The notes below the pieces were generated by a model. It worked only from the letters and a program-made list of their open reading frames with translations. It searched no databases and had not been told where the DNA came from. Source: Gymnorhina tibicen (lineage: Eukaryota > Chordata > Aves > Passeriformes > Artamidae). From it: DNA of 64,000 bases. Below are positions 45,901-61,300 of the stretch, piece after piece (the first letter of the stretch is position 1; each line of letters starts with the position of its first letter). The position numbers were made by a program, and so were the translations under genes. The stretch lies in NCBI GenBank assembly GCA_013399875.1, contig VXAZ01000586.1:1-64000 (forward strand), written 5' to 3'.

Positions 45901-48900
45901 AAATCATCCTAATTTCTCACTAAAGAAACTACAAAAACTACATTCAGTCTTTCAGTGCTAGCTCACTGTCATAGACTATAAAACAAGCCTTAAGAGCTAT
46001 CTAGCAACAGGGGGTAAAATTCAGTAAAAATAGCATGATGTGTTCACAAACCTATACTTTCTGTCTGTTTGGTCATGCCAATCAGTGTGTCTGAACAACC
46101 AAATGCTCCTGACAAATTTCTCACAACTATTCCCTAAATGCCACCCACAGTATTTGAAAAAACATTTTAAACATAAAATATCAAGAAAGCAATTTCATAG
46201 GTAACATAGAAAAGATTTAAATTCTAAACACAAACTATTCTGAATCACTAAGCACCTTGATGTGCCAACTCTTGTTTATGAAATAGTTCAGTTTTAGAAA
46301 TTCAACTGTAATCTGATGAATTCAGTCTCTGAAAACACAAGAGCCAGCAGAAGGAAACTTCTTCAGTTCAACTTGATGAATACTAGCCAGATTTAATGAA
46401 AATAATCAGATCAGATTGCTTGCAGATGTCACGTCTAATTCCCCAATAGACATTAGGGCACAGAGAAGCATAAAAATAATCCTATGGAAAAAAAAATTAC
46501 TAAATTTAGGGAGAAACAGAGGCCTAGACATCATGCTTTAAGCTTGAAGAAAAGACTATTTTACTTGCAACCTTGAAAAAAGTAGAAAATTTGAACCAAA
46601 TATAGTTGAATTCAAGTTTTCTTAAGTCTTCTTAAGTCTTCAGATTTTCCAGCATAAGGAAAAATAGTATGGCAGGCACAGGAGCAAGGGAGAAAGCTAC
46701 TTGGCTCACACTCCATGTCAGAGCTCAATGAACACTGCCTATACTTGTCTACTGGCTATTTTTGTGCCTGAATGTATAGTTCTGCTTGATTAGAGGCTGT
46801 GAAACCTGAGAGGTCCTGGATTGCTTCACTTTCCTTCATGGTATGACGTATTCTCATCGTTGCAGTATACTGTATACACTACTAGTCCCAGCCCAGATTC
46901 TGCTGACTGCGGATGTGGAACCATCTGCTTTAAAGGGATAGGGCCTTGAGATGAGAATTTCTCTTGTCTGGGGAAATGGGCAAGAACTCTATGTAACATA
47001 CTTATTTTAAATTCAATATTTGTGAATTGCTAGCAGGATTCCCACTCAACCCAGCTGTTTTATGTTAGTTGGAGATCACAGACCTGCTTTTGAACAGCCT
47101 TCACTTTAGCTAGTTTATAGTTCTGCATAAATCTTTCTCTCTTTTAAGCATCAGTTAGTAACAGAGTTACTTGCTCATTTTTGGGCTGGAATTTTCAGAA
47201 CACAGGTTATGCTTTTATTACTGGAAACCAGTGAGACATTTCATATTTTGTTACCCTCAAATCAAACTTAGTTCCCTATAGCAAACACCACAGTGACCAC
47301 TAACTAGTATTTCTTCTGTAAAACTTAAACAATGTTATTTTATATTGGTGTAGTGCCATAAGTGCAACATATGAAATATGTCCATTCACCCTCTAAGTTC
47401 TTACAGTATACAACAGTACAGAAAACAGCAATTTGTGATATATTATCCCATTTCAGATTTCATTTCTTTATTTATTGAATCATCTTCAACTGAAATCTAG
47501 TGCTAAATCAGACTCTACAGTACAATATGTGAAAGGTAATATTGAAAAAATCTCCTGCTAAAAAATAAACTTATGCTAGCAGTAAAAAATCAAAAGCATT
47601 TATGTAATTAATATGAAACAAACTCTGTATTGTGCTTTTAATTAAACATATTACCCTGTACATTGAAACTGAAGGCTTAAAAATAGTAATCAAATTGAAA
47701 AGAGTTACTGAAGTATCTTTGTGTAAGTTCGAAATTTCTGAGTAAATTTATAAATAAATGGGAAAGCCTACTGGAAAGAAATGAAAAAAGACAAAAGGCA
47801 CCTAGATCAAAAAGTTGCAAAGCAGATGCATTGTTTTTATAAGAGAATGAAAGGGCTCGATTTCAAATGAAGAGCTCTCAGCAGTATATTGCCACAGAAC
47901 AGGCTAATAGCCATCTGTAAGAAATTACTCTTAATGGGGGAAAGACAGGGAATACCTTTAGCAATTTTGTGACCATCTCCCTGCAAAAAGCTGCTTCCTC
48001 ACAACAGCAGAAGGAAGAAAAACAACAACAAAATGCTCTCCTTGCCCTGTGTTTTTCCTTTAAAGTCAACAGCAAAGCTTTTTTAACTGCTAAATCCAGC
48101 ACTGGAGCTCAGTATGACCGTTGTGGAGAGGTCTAGAGGCAAGATATGTGACATTGCAACTTGTAAGAACAGTTTCAGCTAGTTTTAGACTCTAGAAAAT
48201 GGCAGGATTTATTTTCTGCAGGCACCCCAGAAGGGTATAACTTGTGGTTTCACTTGTTTCAGACTCAAAACTGAAATTAGGAAACTTTACCTGGATGAAG
48301 AGACTGCTGAAGTGACAGCTCAGAAAGCCACTGCTACATAGGTAACAAAAATCCCACTTGTTGCTAACACAAAACAGCTTTAAGGCAAGCTGTCCCCATG
48401 TATTTGACATTGCTTTTGGAGTGGGAACAAATTCTCAGTGGATGTGAACATCTGAACATTCCACTGTGCCCTGGCCTGAGATCAGCTTGACCAGCAAAGA
48501 CACAACAAAAGCTGGCATTAAGTACCTGGCAGCTGGATTTGTCTGGATTCTCCTTATGTGATCATCCTTGGTTGTCACGCACATTGTCGTGTTGAGAGAG
48601 GCAGGTTTTGCAGCACTGCTTCTTAATAGGCTGGTTTCAGTAGCTGCTGCTCATATTCTTTCCCCTCTACCAGCAGCAGACAGAACCAGTGTGTGCCGGA
48701 AGACACTGGGCTGACTGCATTAAAGAGTTAATTGCTAGTATAACTGAACTCCAAAAACATACTGAGATACAGTGAAATACTAGAACTTCAAATGGATCGC
48801 ATCTGACTTTTTAAACAGCACTGCAGCGAAGACTCACTGGTAAAACAGAAGAAATAAATCCATACTCAAGGACATTGAAAATACAACAGGCTTTCTGGAA

Positions 48901-49428
48901 GCTTCATGGTTGGATTTCCTTCCCTACTGATTATAAATGGCAGCTGACATTTACAGTTCTTTTTGAGAAGCATTCTTACCTTTGACAGGTTGGTCAACAG
49001 AGGGAATGTGGGAGAAGCTGTAACTCTTACACAATGATGGCTTAAAATAAGCCCACAACTCTCAACATAAAAAAGTATCAATATGAAAATTATAAATCTG
49101 CGTGATTATTCAAAACATACTAAAAACATTTCAACTCAAACACAATACATAGCACCTTTAATCAAGAGATTGCTTTGTAAGAGGGCAAACACTTCGCTTA
49201 AGGTTTTTAACCTTTTGCATGCCAAGAGTCAGCATTATTCTGAAATCATAAATCCACTTGTAAACTGGCAACTTTCTTGTTTTTTGGGCAGTTCTTCCCT
49301 GAATCTTTCACTACATGTAGCCAAGAGAAAATGAGACATAATTTATGCTCAATAATTCTACATGTGCACCATTTTCAGCTTTAACTTTTAAAAAACAGAG
49401 ATACATAACCATAGGTATTAATGTACCC
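42991..49428. other. Intergenic between CCDC34 and LGR4
   Basis: About 6.4 kb of AT-rich DNA with no exon of known protein type. Short open frames (for example 45446-45784 minus) resemble nothing known. An AT-repeat lies near 43325-43355 and a small 10-base duplication (CTTAAGTCTT) near 46620-46640. Confidence 0.6.
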
Positions 49429-49434
49429 TTTATT
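49429..49434 (-). terminator. Candidate LGR4 polyadenylation signal
   Basis: AATAAA on the minus strand, about 1.7 kb past the LGR4 stop. Mammalian LGR4 has a 3' UTR of about this size. Other weaker signals exist nearer the stop. Confidence 0.45.
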
Positions 49435-51117
49435 TGCTTTCAGTGTAACATTCCATGCTAATTGCAGATATAATATTCGTGAGTGTAAATATAAGAATTA
49501 ACAACTCTGGGATGGTTTTCTTCCCTTTTTACACTTGAATATTTTGGCTTACAAAATTAACAGCATACAGTAAATATTCCTCCCATACTTTGTACAAAGT
49601 ACATGATTTTGATATACAAGGATCCTGTTTTTCATTATAGTGACAATATACAACCACATCTATTTACAATGAAAAAAGTACATAAACCACATTTTAAACA
49701 TTCTGCTACTGGCAGCCACTATTGTTTAGGAGGTAGCTTTAATTAACAAAATGAACTGAAGCCACATTTCCCATCATGGGTTCTATCAAATAACTTACAA
49801 TACGAAGATAAAAATTCATTGTATGAACAGTATATACAGTTTAATTCTCAAACCAGCAATCTAGCTTTAGATCTTAACAAGAATTTCTCCAGAGTAACTG
49901 GGATGGCAGTGGATTTACTTTTGATCTAGTGTATTGTCCAAAAACCTTACATAATTACTTAATCATGCATTAATAACTTTGTATTGATCATATTTCAAAC
50001 TAAATATAAAAAAATGGATCACTGGTTGTACTTAAATCATTTGGGTCTCAGAACTTTAATGGTTTAAAAAGATTGCACTGATTTATGTGAAAATCAGTGA
50101 CTTTGCACAGTGTACTTCACTGTCAGTAAAGTAATTGGAAAAATGCTTTCTTTTTTACTGCCAAATCGCCTTGCATTTTGCCTCTATTTCCTAAAACCTC
50201 AGTCTATGCATAGGTATTACTGGAGTGCTGTAACATTCAACAGGCTGCAGAGCATTAGCCAGTCTTATTGCAAAGAAATGAGCTGTGTATAGTGACAGCA
50301 CTGCTAACACCCCAATACATCGACATTCCTTCCAATGGTATGACTTGACTGCATAATACTGAAGAAACTTGCTGTGGTTCACCTGAAGTAATGTGTCATC
50401 ACTGGAAAAATGTGTTCAACCCTATTATTCCTGACAGCTGTTAATATTCTTACTCCAATAAATCTACAGAATATTGTGGATTACAAGTACTTTACCGCAG
50501 CAAAATTCTTTTTTTTTTTAATTGAACATTGGCTAAAATACAAAACAAACACAGTATTCCAATATTGCTGTCACAGTTACACATATGGGAGAATTATTCC
50601 CTTTTTTGGCCCTGCAATAAAATACATCCTGAGATTCAATGCTGAATATACTATACAAAGCTAGCAATAGATTTTTTTCTTAATTATAGAAAAGTCACAT
50701 TTAAAAATAATTTCTGTAATATTAAACAGCTGTCCTTTATATTGTGCTTTCACAGGGGGGGAAAAAAAAATCAACAGAACTTACCTCACCACCAGCAGAA
50801 GCAAAGTACAACTGCAGTATGATATGGAAACACACCATTAGCATGTAAAAACTGTATATGAGAAACCACTATTGTGTGAAAAGAGTAAAAATATTGGATA
50901 GCAATTTTGGTTTACCAATTATTTACAGTTAGGGCAATCGATTTATTTAATTTTTTAAAAATGTATGGCTCAAGAAGTTACTGCCCACTTCCCTTCTTTA
51001 CGCATATGACACTAAATAACGATTACAAAAGTGCTTCCTGCTTGAAAGTTCAAAACAGGCAACAGTCTGCGAAGCATTATACCTTTTTATTGGAACAGCT
51101 GATGGCAGAAAGCCTTT
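49435..51117 (-). other. LGR4: LGR4 3' untranslated region (inferred)
   Basis: Non-coding stretch between the stop codon and the candidate polyadenylation signal. AT-rich, no open frame of interest, no repeat recognised. Confidence 0.55.
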
Positions 51118-52394
51118 TCAGTCTTTAATTCTTGGTATGTTGTAGGCATAACGAACCAAAGGGAACCCTCTGCTTTGGTAGAAACATGCACGGCCACAGG
51201 CCTGCACTTGGTCCGAGCTGTCTGACACAAAGGAGTCGTCCTCGTCCGCATAGTCAGAGTGGGCTGACTGCGTGCCACAGTCCGACCAGTAGCCATCTGG
51301 CCTTTGGCAAGGCACCACTGCCAGCGCAGGGCAGCTGTGGGATTTTATTAAATGTTTACAGGGCATGGGCTTGGATAAAAGGAGTGATTCGCAACATTCA
51401 CACAGAGCAATGTTACCCTGCAAGTGGGTGTAAATGCCACAGTCGTAGTAAAAATCCTGTGTCACGCAGCCCCCTTGAGCATTGACAGCAATTGCTACTG
51501 CTCCATTCTTTCTGGTCAGATGGCGCCTGAGCAACTTCCAGTCTTCCTTGAACTTTGGGTTGAAGAATACGTACAGGACTGGATTCAGGCAAGCAGGCAA
51601 TGGGAAAAATATCAAAGTAACAGACTTCATGATTTCAGGGCTGATAGAAATTGCAGTGATCAATGGTGCAAATGAGAAAAACGCAACAGGGCAGAAAAAG
51701 ATGCAGTTCGTGAAGATTAGCCAAGCAACATGCTTAATCGTGCTGGACTGGGAGTTTTCGGAGAGATCCTCTTTTTCCAGGTTGCAATAGAGTTTAGTGT
51801 AGATAATAGCCATTAGCAAAAATGCTAATGAATTCAGGAGCACTAAAGTTACTGTGAAACCTAACAAAGGTGTTTCTCCAGTGGGGAAGGGCAAGCAAAG
51901 GGGTGATGCTGAGTACTCTGCTTTATAAAAAAGTGGTAAGCATCCCGCTACCAGAGCACACAGGAAAGCAAAAAATGCTGCAATTTGAAATTGTTTTTGG
52001 CGATTGCTTTTTCCCTTTTTAATAAACTCCTTTGCAGAGAAGCTCCGTTCAACAGCTGCCAACATCAGGAAAAAAATGGCACTTTCTGACGAAAAAACTG
52101 CAAGAAACCCAGCAATTCTGCAACCACTGCCAGTCTCCCACCATATGCCAAATTCAGCAAATCTCCCCCAAGATACAGCATCCAAGAAAGTTAAAATACC
52201 AGTATAGACTCCCATAAATAAGTTAGAAACAGAAATCAGGCTTATAAACAGTTTGGAAGATGGCAATGTAGTACAAGAGGCAAATACTGTTAACATGACA
52301 AGCAGGTTGAAGAACAAAGCAACCAAAAAAATAAACCAGACAGTAAGCCGAATCATCCAGCTGCCCAATAAATATTCACAAGGCTTAAAAGCAC
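51118..52394 (-). CDS. LGR4: LGR4 last exon (seven-transmembrane domain and C-tail)
   Basis: The acceptor TTCTAG lies before 52394; stop TGA is at 51118-51120. 424 residues from [12 protein letters not shown]. The seven helices include the first loop Cys (ETGSGC) and second loop Cys (SASPLCLPF), which form the usual disulphide; ERS in place of DRY after helix 3; and [10 protein letters not shown] in helix 7. The tail is rich in Ser, Asp and Cys and ends [18 protein letters not shown] plus 20 more residues, strongly conserved with mammals. Confidence 0.97.
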
Positions 52395-55300
52395 CTAGAA
52401 GAAAACAAAAAACAAACAGAAGGACAACCAATTTAGGAAAAAATTCTGCCTTAATAAGCAAGATTTTGAAAAGGTCTTAAAAGCGTACTCCTCATTACTT
52501 CATGAATAGAATACACAGCTGAACTGCTAAATAGGTCAGTTGAAAGTAAACTACTCTGCTGAAGCTATTTACTAATTAATTATGCCTGAAATAATAATTA
52601 CTGCAGTGAATGGTCACTTGAGAACATTTTGTATAAACAAGCTAGCTAAACAAACTTATTTACCTTTTAGCTATTCAAAATAGCTTTTATTAGTGCCACC
52701 TAAATACTTTTTTATGTAGATTTCATACTTCATAAAAAAGGTTGGCAAAAATATAAAAGTAGATGTTCACAATCCCCCTGTAAGGGAAAAGAATTTTTTA
52801 GAAGGAACATATTCTCTCAAAAAATTATTCACAAACATGCCTTCTGGAGTAACTTTTGGTCACAAGGAAACATGTGTAGAACAGCAGACAAATTCAATTT
52901 AATCAGCTTTAATAGGGACAGGAATTTACCACAAGCCTTGTCCCCTAGCCTTGCCACTCAAAAGCACTTTAAGCTTGAAAAGTCATATGAGAAAATTATA
53001 TCTTTCTTCTTCTGCCACTTAAAACAGCTTACATAATAAAAATGTCCAGCAAGCAAAATAATAGGAGGCAAGACAAAGAAAAAAGGTCACTACTATTGCT
53101 TACCCTTCTAATCCTCCTAATTGCTATTTATTCCATAGGGAAATCCTACTGATTTTAGGTAACAGTTAGAAGAATTTAACCTCTCCTATATCCCCATTAG
53201 GTACCGCTAATTGTCTGAAGCACAATAGCTTGGGATCCCTCCCTGCAGCTGAGGATCACTCAGGGAGCTGAAGAAAAATGCCAAACTGTAAAGACTGGAG
53301 CTTCTGAGCTGGGTTCAGCCTGTGACCCTGGCTCTGTGCAGCACATACCTTTCCCTTTAGGCACGGGAAAGATAAGGACAACCCATCCCTAATGTGGGCA
53401 GGAACAGAACTGCCAAGAATGATTAAATGTCAGTGCAAAAATCTCCCAAGGCCTAAAGCAACTTCCAGAAATTAATGAACTGACAAGCAAAAAAAAAAAA
53501 TCTTTTTGTTTGTTTAAATGATCAAGCTTCATGTATGGGCACAAAATAATGGAGCCCACTGGATTATCAGAAAATCAGGAGTAAAACCCTTTTTAGCAGG
53601 TATTCCCAAGTAAAACATCAATGACAGAATAATTAATTTTACAATACATTCACATGACACAACAATACTTGCTAAGCTGATCTACTTAAAAATAAAAACA
53701 ACTTCCTACTTACAAAATTTTAAAATGTCAATTCTGTGCTTTCAAAAATCAATTTGAAGCCATTTTTCTAGTAGCTGTACTTCAGACAAATAAAAGCCAC
53801 CACCCTTTCCTGTCTTTCTCCCAAAGTCTAGCTATCCTTTGAGTTAAAAGTTACCCTCCTCTCTCACTGATATTCCCAGCCCATGCTGGGAGGGGGCAAA
53901 AATTCATGTTCAGAAGGATGTTTCAGTGAACTTGAGCTACTTGAGCACCACTGTTCAGCAATTCATTCTTTAGGCAAAGTAGAAAGTGGATCTACAGGCT
54001 GAGCAGTGATTCAGAACTTACACGACAGGTGGAGTATCTTATGACTAGATGGCAGCATGGCATAGAAACTTGTTAGTGCGAGAGGGACCAGTGAAAAAAC
54101 AAGTCAAATTGTGAACTTGTAGAACAAGCTCTTTCCTTTAGACCTACTACAGCATTTCTGGCACGGGCAAAAAGAAAGAGCTAAAGACTTTAAAAGTTTA
54201 ACCCATGTAACACACCATCTCAATTCTCATTCTGTAAACAGGAGATCAAAAGCAAATAAGCACCTTTAATAAATTAACTTTCAGATTATGTACAATTACA
54301 TTAATAATATATTTGACTTTCTGAGTACAGGTTTTTTTGGCTGTGATCAAAAAATCCTTGTGATATTCTCGATATTAAAGCCAGAGCTAGCTCAAAAGAT
54401 AAACAGATTTTCATAACATAAAATAGTAGTTAGGACAAGAGAAAGAAATAAGACTTGGGAAACTCCTGCTCATACAGAAGTACCTTCATTGGAAGCATAC
54501 TGTTCACCCCATCTACATGTTCCTATTTACGCAGAAAAAAGGGTACAAGATGTATGGAAGGAATCCTCTGGAGAGTCTGTGGCAAAGGCGAGAAAGTAAG
54601 AGGCACCACAGCAAGTCCTTTAGGAGCTGAGTGGAATGGTGCGCGGAAATTTGCAGTTTGAGTAAAAGAAGCAGAAGGGCAGAAACAAAGCTGCCTAGAA
54701 TGGAAATATTCATTGCAAGATCAAAGACTTTCAACACTCCTGGACTGTTCAAGCCTGAATTGGAGTAAATCTGGTATGTCAATAAGACTAACCACTGCAC
54801 AAGTGTCTTTAGCAGTTTAAGATGCTACTGCCTACTCCAGCTACTTGTAATAGCCCTCTGCTTACAGTTAATGCAGCTATAGCAGGGCTGGGGAACAGAT
54901 CATGTGAGTGTTCCTTATCCTCTCTCCTGGAAAGACATCAAGCTTCATTAAAACCACCAATGATAGACAGCAGTTTGAGTTAAGCTTTTAAAGCACAGGC
55001 TGGACTCTCACTGAAACAGATGAGCATTCGTACAGTCTGTTCCACAGACATCTCCTTAGCAAAAATAAGGCAGAATTAGGGGGCAGTGCATTAAACACAG
55101 CAGACTCCAAATATTAGCATTACAGTTTTGATTATTCTGCTTTTGGAAAGAAATTTCTGTATTATTCCTAGCATAGTTCTCCAATAAAGGGCTATGTGTC
55201 TAAAGCTGAGTCAAATATTTGTGATTGCTCATCCAAAACAACACTGACATCAAATCAAGTTGTGCCCAAAGCATTGTAGAATTTAATCTTCTGTGTACAG

Positions 55301-58300
55301 AATGACTACCAGGAATGAAAGATGTAATTCTGCACTCAACTCTTTGCATAACACCATGCCTGAAGTTCAGTGTGGCTAAAGCACATTATAAGATTTACCT
55401 GTTGCTGGTGTACAGTGAATAATAGTCTGTCCCAATTCCTCATTTTTCACGTTTCTTAGAACATCTGCATCAGCTGTAAAAGTGAAAAACATGTCAGTTG
55501 TAAGAAGAAAAATAAGTGAAATGGCAGTGAAGCTGCCTAGGATGGAATTAGTTCACCAACACCTGAGCCTTCTGACAAGTGAAGTTGTTCTGGTTTGCCA
55601 CATAAGGTCAGATGCTCAGTGCAGAAATTTCTGCTCACAAGGCTTCGTAACAAAGCAACATCTTTGATCACTGGGGAAAGATCTATGGAGCTTGAAGCAG
55701 ACAGTGGAAGGACAAGTCCTGTCTGAATAGAAAGGGTGAAACACTGAGAACAGTAAAACCATGACAGAAGCAATACTTGCAGTTGAAGTTTTTTTAAATT
55801 AATTTTCTTTTTTCAGACAGGCAAGTCTTACAGTGTCCAATATATCTTTCACATGTTTAGAAGGAACACTGTACTGCTGATTTGTAAGCAATTGCTAAGC
55901 ACTTTCAGAGACTGCTTTTGTATCCCTATAAAGACTTACATTTTTCATATTCCCTTATTCAAAGGCAACATACGCTGTTATTCTAGGCTGGTACAAAACA
56001 ATACTGCTGGTTAAGTACAATGAAACATTTACCCTTCTCATGATCCATCAAGGCACCTTGATCTTGGTGACTGGAATCTTCAGCATTAGAGTTTAGATAA
56101 GAATCACAACCCCAAAATGCACAGCACTGATAAGCATATGGTACAGAGAGTGACCTGAAATACAGGCAGAACAAGGAAGACCATTAAACTTTGTAAACAA
56201 AGTTAAGATTACCACCTATTAAAAATACTTAAGTAGCACACTTCAGTGCTAAACTCAAATCTTTTTCTCACAGTCACTGATAAAAACTATTTAAAATTGG
56301 ATCAGGTATAACCATTTCTAATGAACTCTTGCACTGAGATAAAGGACAGGCGATGTATACAAGTGAGAAGCACAAAGATGATGTTATGATATTTAGCTCT
56401 CTACTATTCTTTCTACTCCGTATACAAACCAAATTCTGATCAGGGTTTGTGGTATTGCTGTAGAAATTAAACTGAAAACTAATTTAGTAAGCTAATTAAA
56501 GAGTAACTGTTTTGTAAGAAGTTAATTCCCAGATGACCAAAACCTTGTGTTACATCTTTCCTTCTCACTCTCCATTCTGTGATACCAAAATAAGATTTTT
56601 ATTTTTTGCATGTTTGGCAGATATGGTACATACTATTATTCTGGCAGAGAAGAAGTACATCTTCACACAGAGTTCTATAAAAACCACATAAACAATGAGG
56701 TAATAAGCAGATCAGAATCTAATTTTTTCATTCAAGACTACAATATCAACTATCCTGAATTCTCTTCTTGAAAATATTTAGGAGGAACATCAGACTGCTT
56801 CTTCTTAATGTGCAGAAAGATCTTTGTAAAATGAAAACCAGTTCATCACTGTCTGAGCCATCTCCCACAAAAATCAATTACAGGTTTCCATTTGAATGAT
56901 TATTTTTACTCTTATCATTTGCCTCCAAGAATATATATATATAAAGCATGGTGACTATGTAATCAGACACCTGCCTGTCTACTCCTGTTTTCCACATCGT
57001 GAAAGACAGATGTGCTCAGTTCAGTAACAAATGGAAATCCACCCAAAGCACTACTCTCAAGCTGGATGATATCTTGCCTGAAAAGTGGTGGAGGAAAAAT
57101 ATAAAAGATCCCCAAAAAATTATCTGCAAATGGCTTCTATACCGGAACAGTCAGATGCCCTTTATATAGACCAACACTGAGATACTACAGGACTCAGCAA
57201 AGGGCCTGATCATTTGTCATGAGTACAATCTACACTGGCTTTATTTATTATCACATTGCTTCGTACTGCAAGCACTCTGTGGTGTTATTTACCAACGTAC
57301 CGGAGCTTTGCGAAGTTCTTTGCTGCCAAAGCTTCTTTCAACTCAGAATTGCCTGTGAGTTTAAGCTGGTTCAGCCCATTCAATCCTTCAACGGGAACTG
57401 AAGTGAGCTCATTGAAACTTAGGTCTCTGGAATGTGAATATTAAGACCGTATTACGAAGTAAGTTTGAAGATCCTCTGGCACACATTTCATTAAAGTAGG
57501 GAAAGACTTTAACTCTCATACGAGGCTGTGGTCTGGAAATGCCTATCGGTGCAGCAGGCACTCTAAAGAAGCGTGCCCTGCATATATTCAGCTAGCAAGA
57601 GCCTTCCTGATTCGCAGATATTAAACAAATGATGAACACATCACTTTTAGGCTAAAAATATTTATTATCTCAGCAGTTTAATGACAGAGATAGGAGGTGA
57701 CTGCATAGAACAGCCTACTTACAGGTTAAGAAGAGCTCCAACAGTGATGAAAGCTCCTTTGTGGATCTGATGGATCTGATTTCTACTGAGGTCCCTGAAA
57801 TGAATGCCACAGGAAATTATTTTGGCAGTTTCACCAACTGTAACAGCCACTGTACTGAGAAAAAAAGCTACAAATATATCATGCCTTTACCAGAAAAGAA
57901 GAACATATCCCCTCTCTTCCCATTCAGCCAGGTGCAATAGCAGCCAAATTCCTTGGTAAGGCAGCTGTATCCTGCTTCACCTCATCGCCGAAGTAGAATT
58001 CATCTCCCATTCCTGCTCCCTTTCCCTGTCTTTCTGACACTACCAGCACAACCTGTACTCCCAAGGCAGAGGCTGGCTCTAGCATCACCTATTCCCAGCA
58101 TGAAGGTGCCAGGATGACCACTTTGGTGACAATTGCATCTGTAGCAGGACATGTTGGCAGAGATAGGGGAAGACAACAAAAGAACAAGTAGAAGAGCATC
58201 TGCTTTGTTGGATTTCAAATCCAGCTCCAGCTTCTGCTGGACCACCATGACTTATAACATTCTTCTTAAAATACATGTCAATTTCTGGATATTTTTTTCC

Positions 58301-61300
58301 TGCTAATTTAATATAGCTTGAGTTGTAAGGGGAGAGGATAACTTTGTTTCCTTATCTGCTCCCCATGAGGAAAACAGATAGGATTTCTCCAACAAATACT
58401 ATATAATGAAATAATATAGTTACAATGCAAGACCACTGAAAAAATCTCATTTTTTAGACTTCCTATTTATAAAAGTATCTTTATAGGCTAGAAAAATAAA
58501 ATGGAGAATAGAAGGAACAGGGCTGAAACTGGCTGCTGGCCTTTTGCCATCAATCAAATTTGTAACACCAAACCCTGACATCAGTTTACATGGGAATCAA
58601 AAACATGATCTTGTTTTACTCAGCATGCAGCTATATATGCACTTACAGGACACGAAGGGAGGATAGTCCTTGAAAGGTGTCCTCCGCAATTTCATGGATT
58701 TGATTATGCTGTAAGGAACTGCACAGGGAAGAAGCAGAAACAGAACTTTATTAGCTGATTTCAAGTGAAGGGATAGCTTGGTGTCTGCTAATATATGGCT
58801 TTAGCCTTATAAATGACAAGATTTTACTCATTTCCCCTTGTAGGCAGACTGCCAAGTATTTTGCATCAGCTATGTTAATACAACCATGAAGCACTTTCAT
58901 GGCACCTCTGCCCAATCCCAATTCACAACTCATTAATTTAGAAGAGACCATTAAGTGAGCACTGAATTACTTTCAAGCTAAAAATAACTCTTTGTGAACG
59001 TTGAAGAGTCATACTGAAATTTAAAACAACTCAACTCCATTCTTCAGGGAGTCTTTAGGCATATTCTAACCAATCCATTTATGTGCATAGCAATACTACT
59101 ATGAAATGCAGGATTAAGCTGTGTCTTTCATTTCTTTTGTGCCACAGGAATAATTAAGCATTAGTTAATTAAGGAAAGCACAAGTGGTTGAATTCTATGT
59201 CCAGCACACTTCTCATATGAAATCATATTATCTCTCTTTGTCCTTAATTTTTGAAACTTAGGATCAGACTTGAAGCAAAAAAGTCTCTTAGAGATGTGGA
59301 CTCAGAATAGTAAAGAGTTCATAAAAATAAACAACACTTATTTCTACTTACATTTCTTCCAAGGTGTGGCAGCCCTTAAAACTTGGGAGGTCCTTTATAT
59401 TGTTATAAGACAAGTCCCTTCAAAACAGAAAATGGGAGAAGGGTGCTTAGTTCAACTCCTTTCTAGTTGAAACATCTCATCACTTTGTAACTATTAAATA
59501 GATTGACAGAAAAATCATCCTGTTAGTACCATTCTGCTGAAAAACTAAGGGTAGTTTAGAGAAAATCACAGAGGGAATCACAAGTGGGAACTCTACATCT
59601 CAGTATACACATACCCTAAAAACATACAGTACACAGTCCCTGAATTCTGAGAGTTATAATCTAAAAAAATTATTCATAACCTGCTTTTTTAGAATAAACT
59701 GGATAAATTGTGTGTCATGCACAAATTTGGTGCCAATTTTGATTTAGTGTGCTGGTAACTGCTTAAGAAAGCTAAGAAAGCTCAGAATGTTCTGCAAAAT
59801 AATGCAGCAAAAAAAGACTAGAAACAAGCAAACAATATTAAATTTTCTATTTGAAAGGTAAATGGCTGTTGTGGTGTCTGAGCCATCAGCTGTGATGGCT
59901 GGGGGGCCAGAGAGCCCAGGTTCAAAGGGAGCCTGCGGTAGTGGATAAACTCAGAGGTCTGAAACCCCCACAACTCAGCTAGTAGAGCTCCTCCCACACG
60001 GTCCTGTGACCCTACACAGGTCAGGCCTCTCTGGCTGGCCAGCAGCCAGACGGTCACTCTACCCTTTGGTCACCCCCCACTGGCCCTTGGCGGGTTATCC
60101 CTCCCCCTTTCTGTATCCCTTGATAAGGACATGTGGGGCTGAGGCCCGCCCTCTTGCTCCCTGGACTTCGTGGGTGCAGGTCGGATTAAACATCGGAACC
60201 TTCAGCAAGAGCCGCCTCGACTCTTTACTTCTAGTACCGCCTGAGCTAGCAATCTGTGTGAGCGTGGCAGCGTGCACTGCACCGCACGGGTGAGAGAGAG
60301 GCTGTACCGCGAGGTGCCACAAGCACCACCCCGAGTTCCTAGGCTGGGATCTCCTCGGGACAAGCTGCGGCCTTCTCACTCCCCACCCACCCAGCGGCAA
60401 ATGGCCGTTTGAAAATAAATCCCACCTCATCATTCTTTCTCCCCTGTTTCTCTTCTATGAAACAGAATGTATTTTTTCTCCTTCCTTTTTCAGGATTTGT
60501 TTTTGTTCTACATTTTCCTGCCTGTATCCTTTGCAAACGTAGTTTGTCCTCATCCTCCTGATGATTTCAGTTACCAGTTTGGGGTTTTTGGCATTAATTT
60601 TAACACATCCTCACGGCTTTTTCTGTCTAGCCTTTGTATTGCTATCTTCTTCCTAATTCTCATCTTCATTTCTTTCAGTTCCTGATGCTCTGTCCTCTGT
60701 TCCTGAACACAAAAAGTCAAAGCACTATATCTAAACTCTTCTTTAACTTCTAAATGTAGATGACTACGGTTGTGATAAGAATGAATGGTGGCAGAACAAA
60801 TTTGAAGATTGATCTCTGCAGCACCACCTTACGTATCTCTCGTAACATATGAAAGAAATATAGCATATCCCTATAAAGGGGACTCTGTTTAAGGAATGCA
60901 ATGCATTACATAAAATCTGCCAAAAAACCTTGATTTGAACAATCAAGAAACCAGATTTTCAACTTTGGTAGAACTACTAGGATTAAAAATTCAAAGCAAC
61001 ACTTTTGCTTTAAATTAGATTTAAGTTTCTTTCAAAATATTCTGATGTATGAAGAGAGGCACAATATGTATACTTACAAAGTTCGAAGCACCTTTTGCTC
61101 TTGGCATAAATTAACAGGAATACTGTTTATCTTGGTTCCTGTAAGAGTTCTGGGGGAAAAAAAACCCAACAAACCCACACATATAAATGCTTCTGTTGTT
61201 TATGACAGATGGTATAACAAGGATATGTAAGAGCAGAATGTTATTGGGGTGCTAGATTCACCCACCAAATTTGTTTGTTTGTTTGGAAGAGGACAATTTT

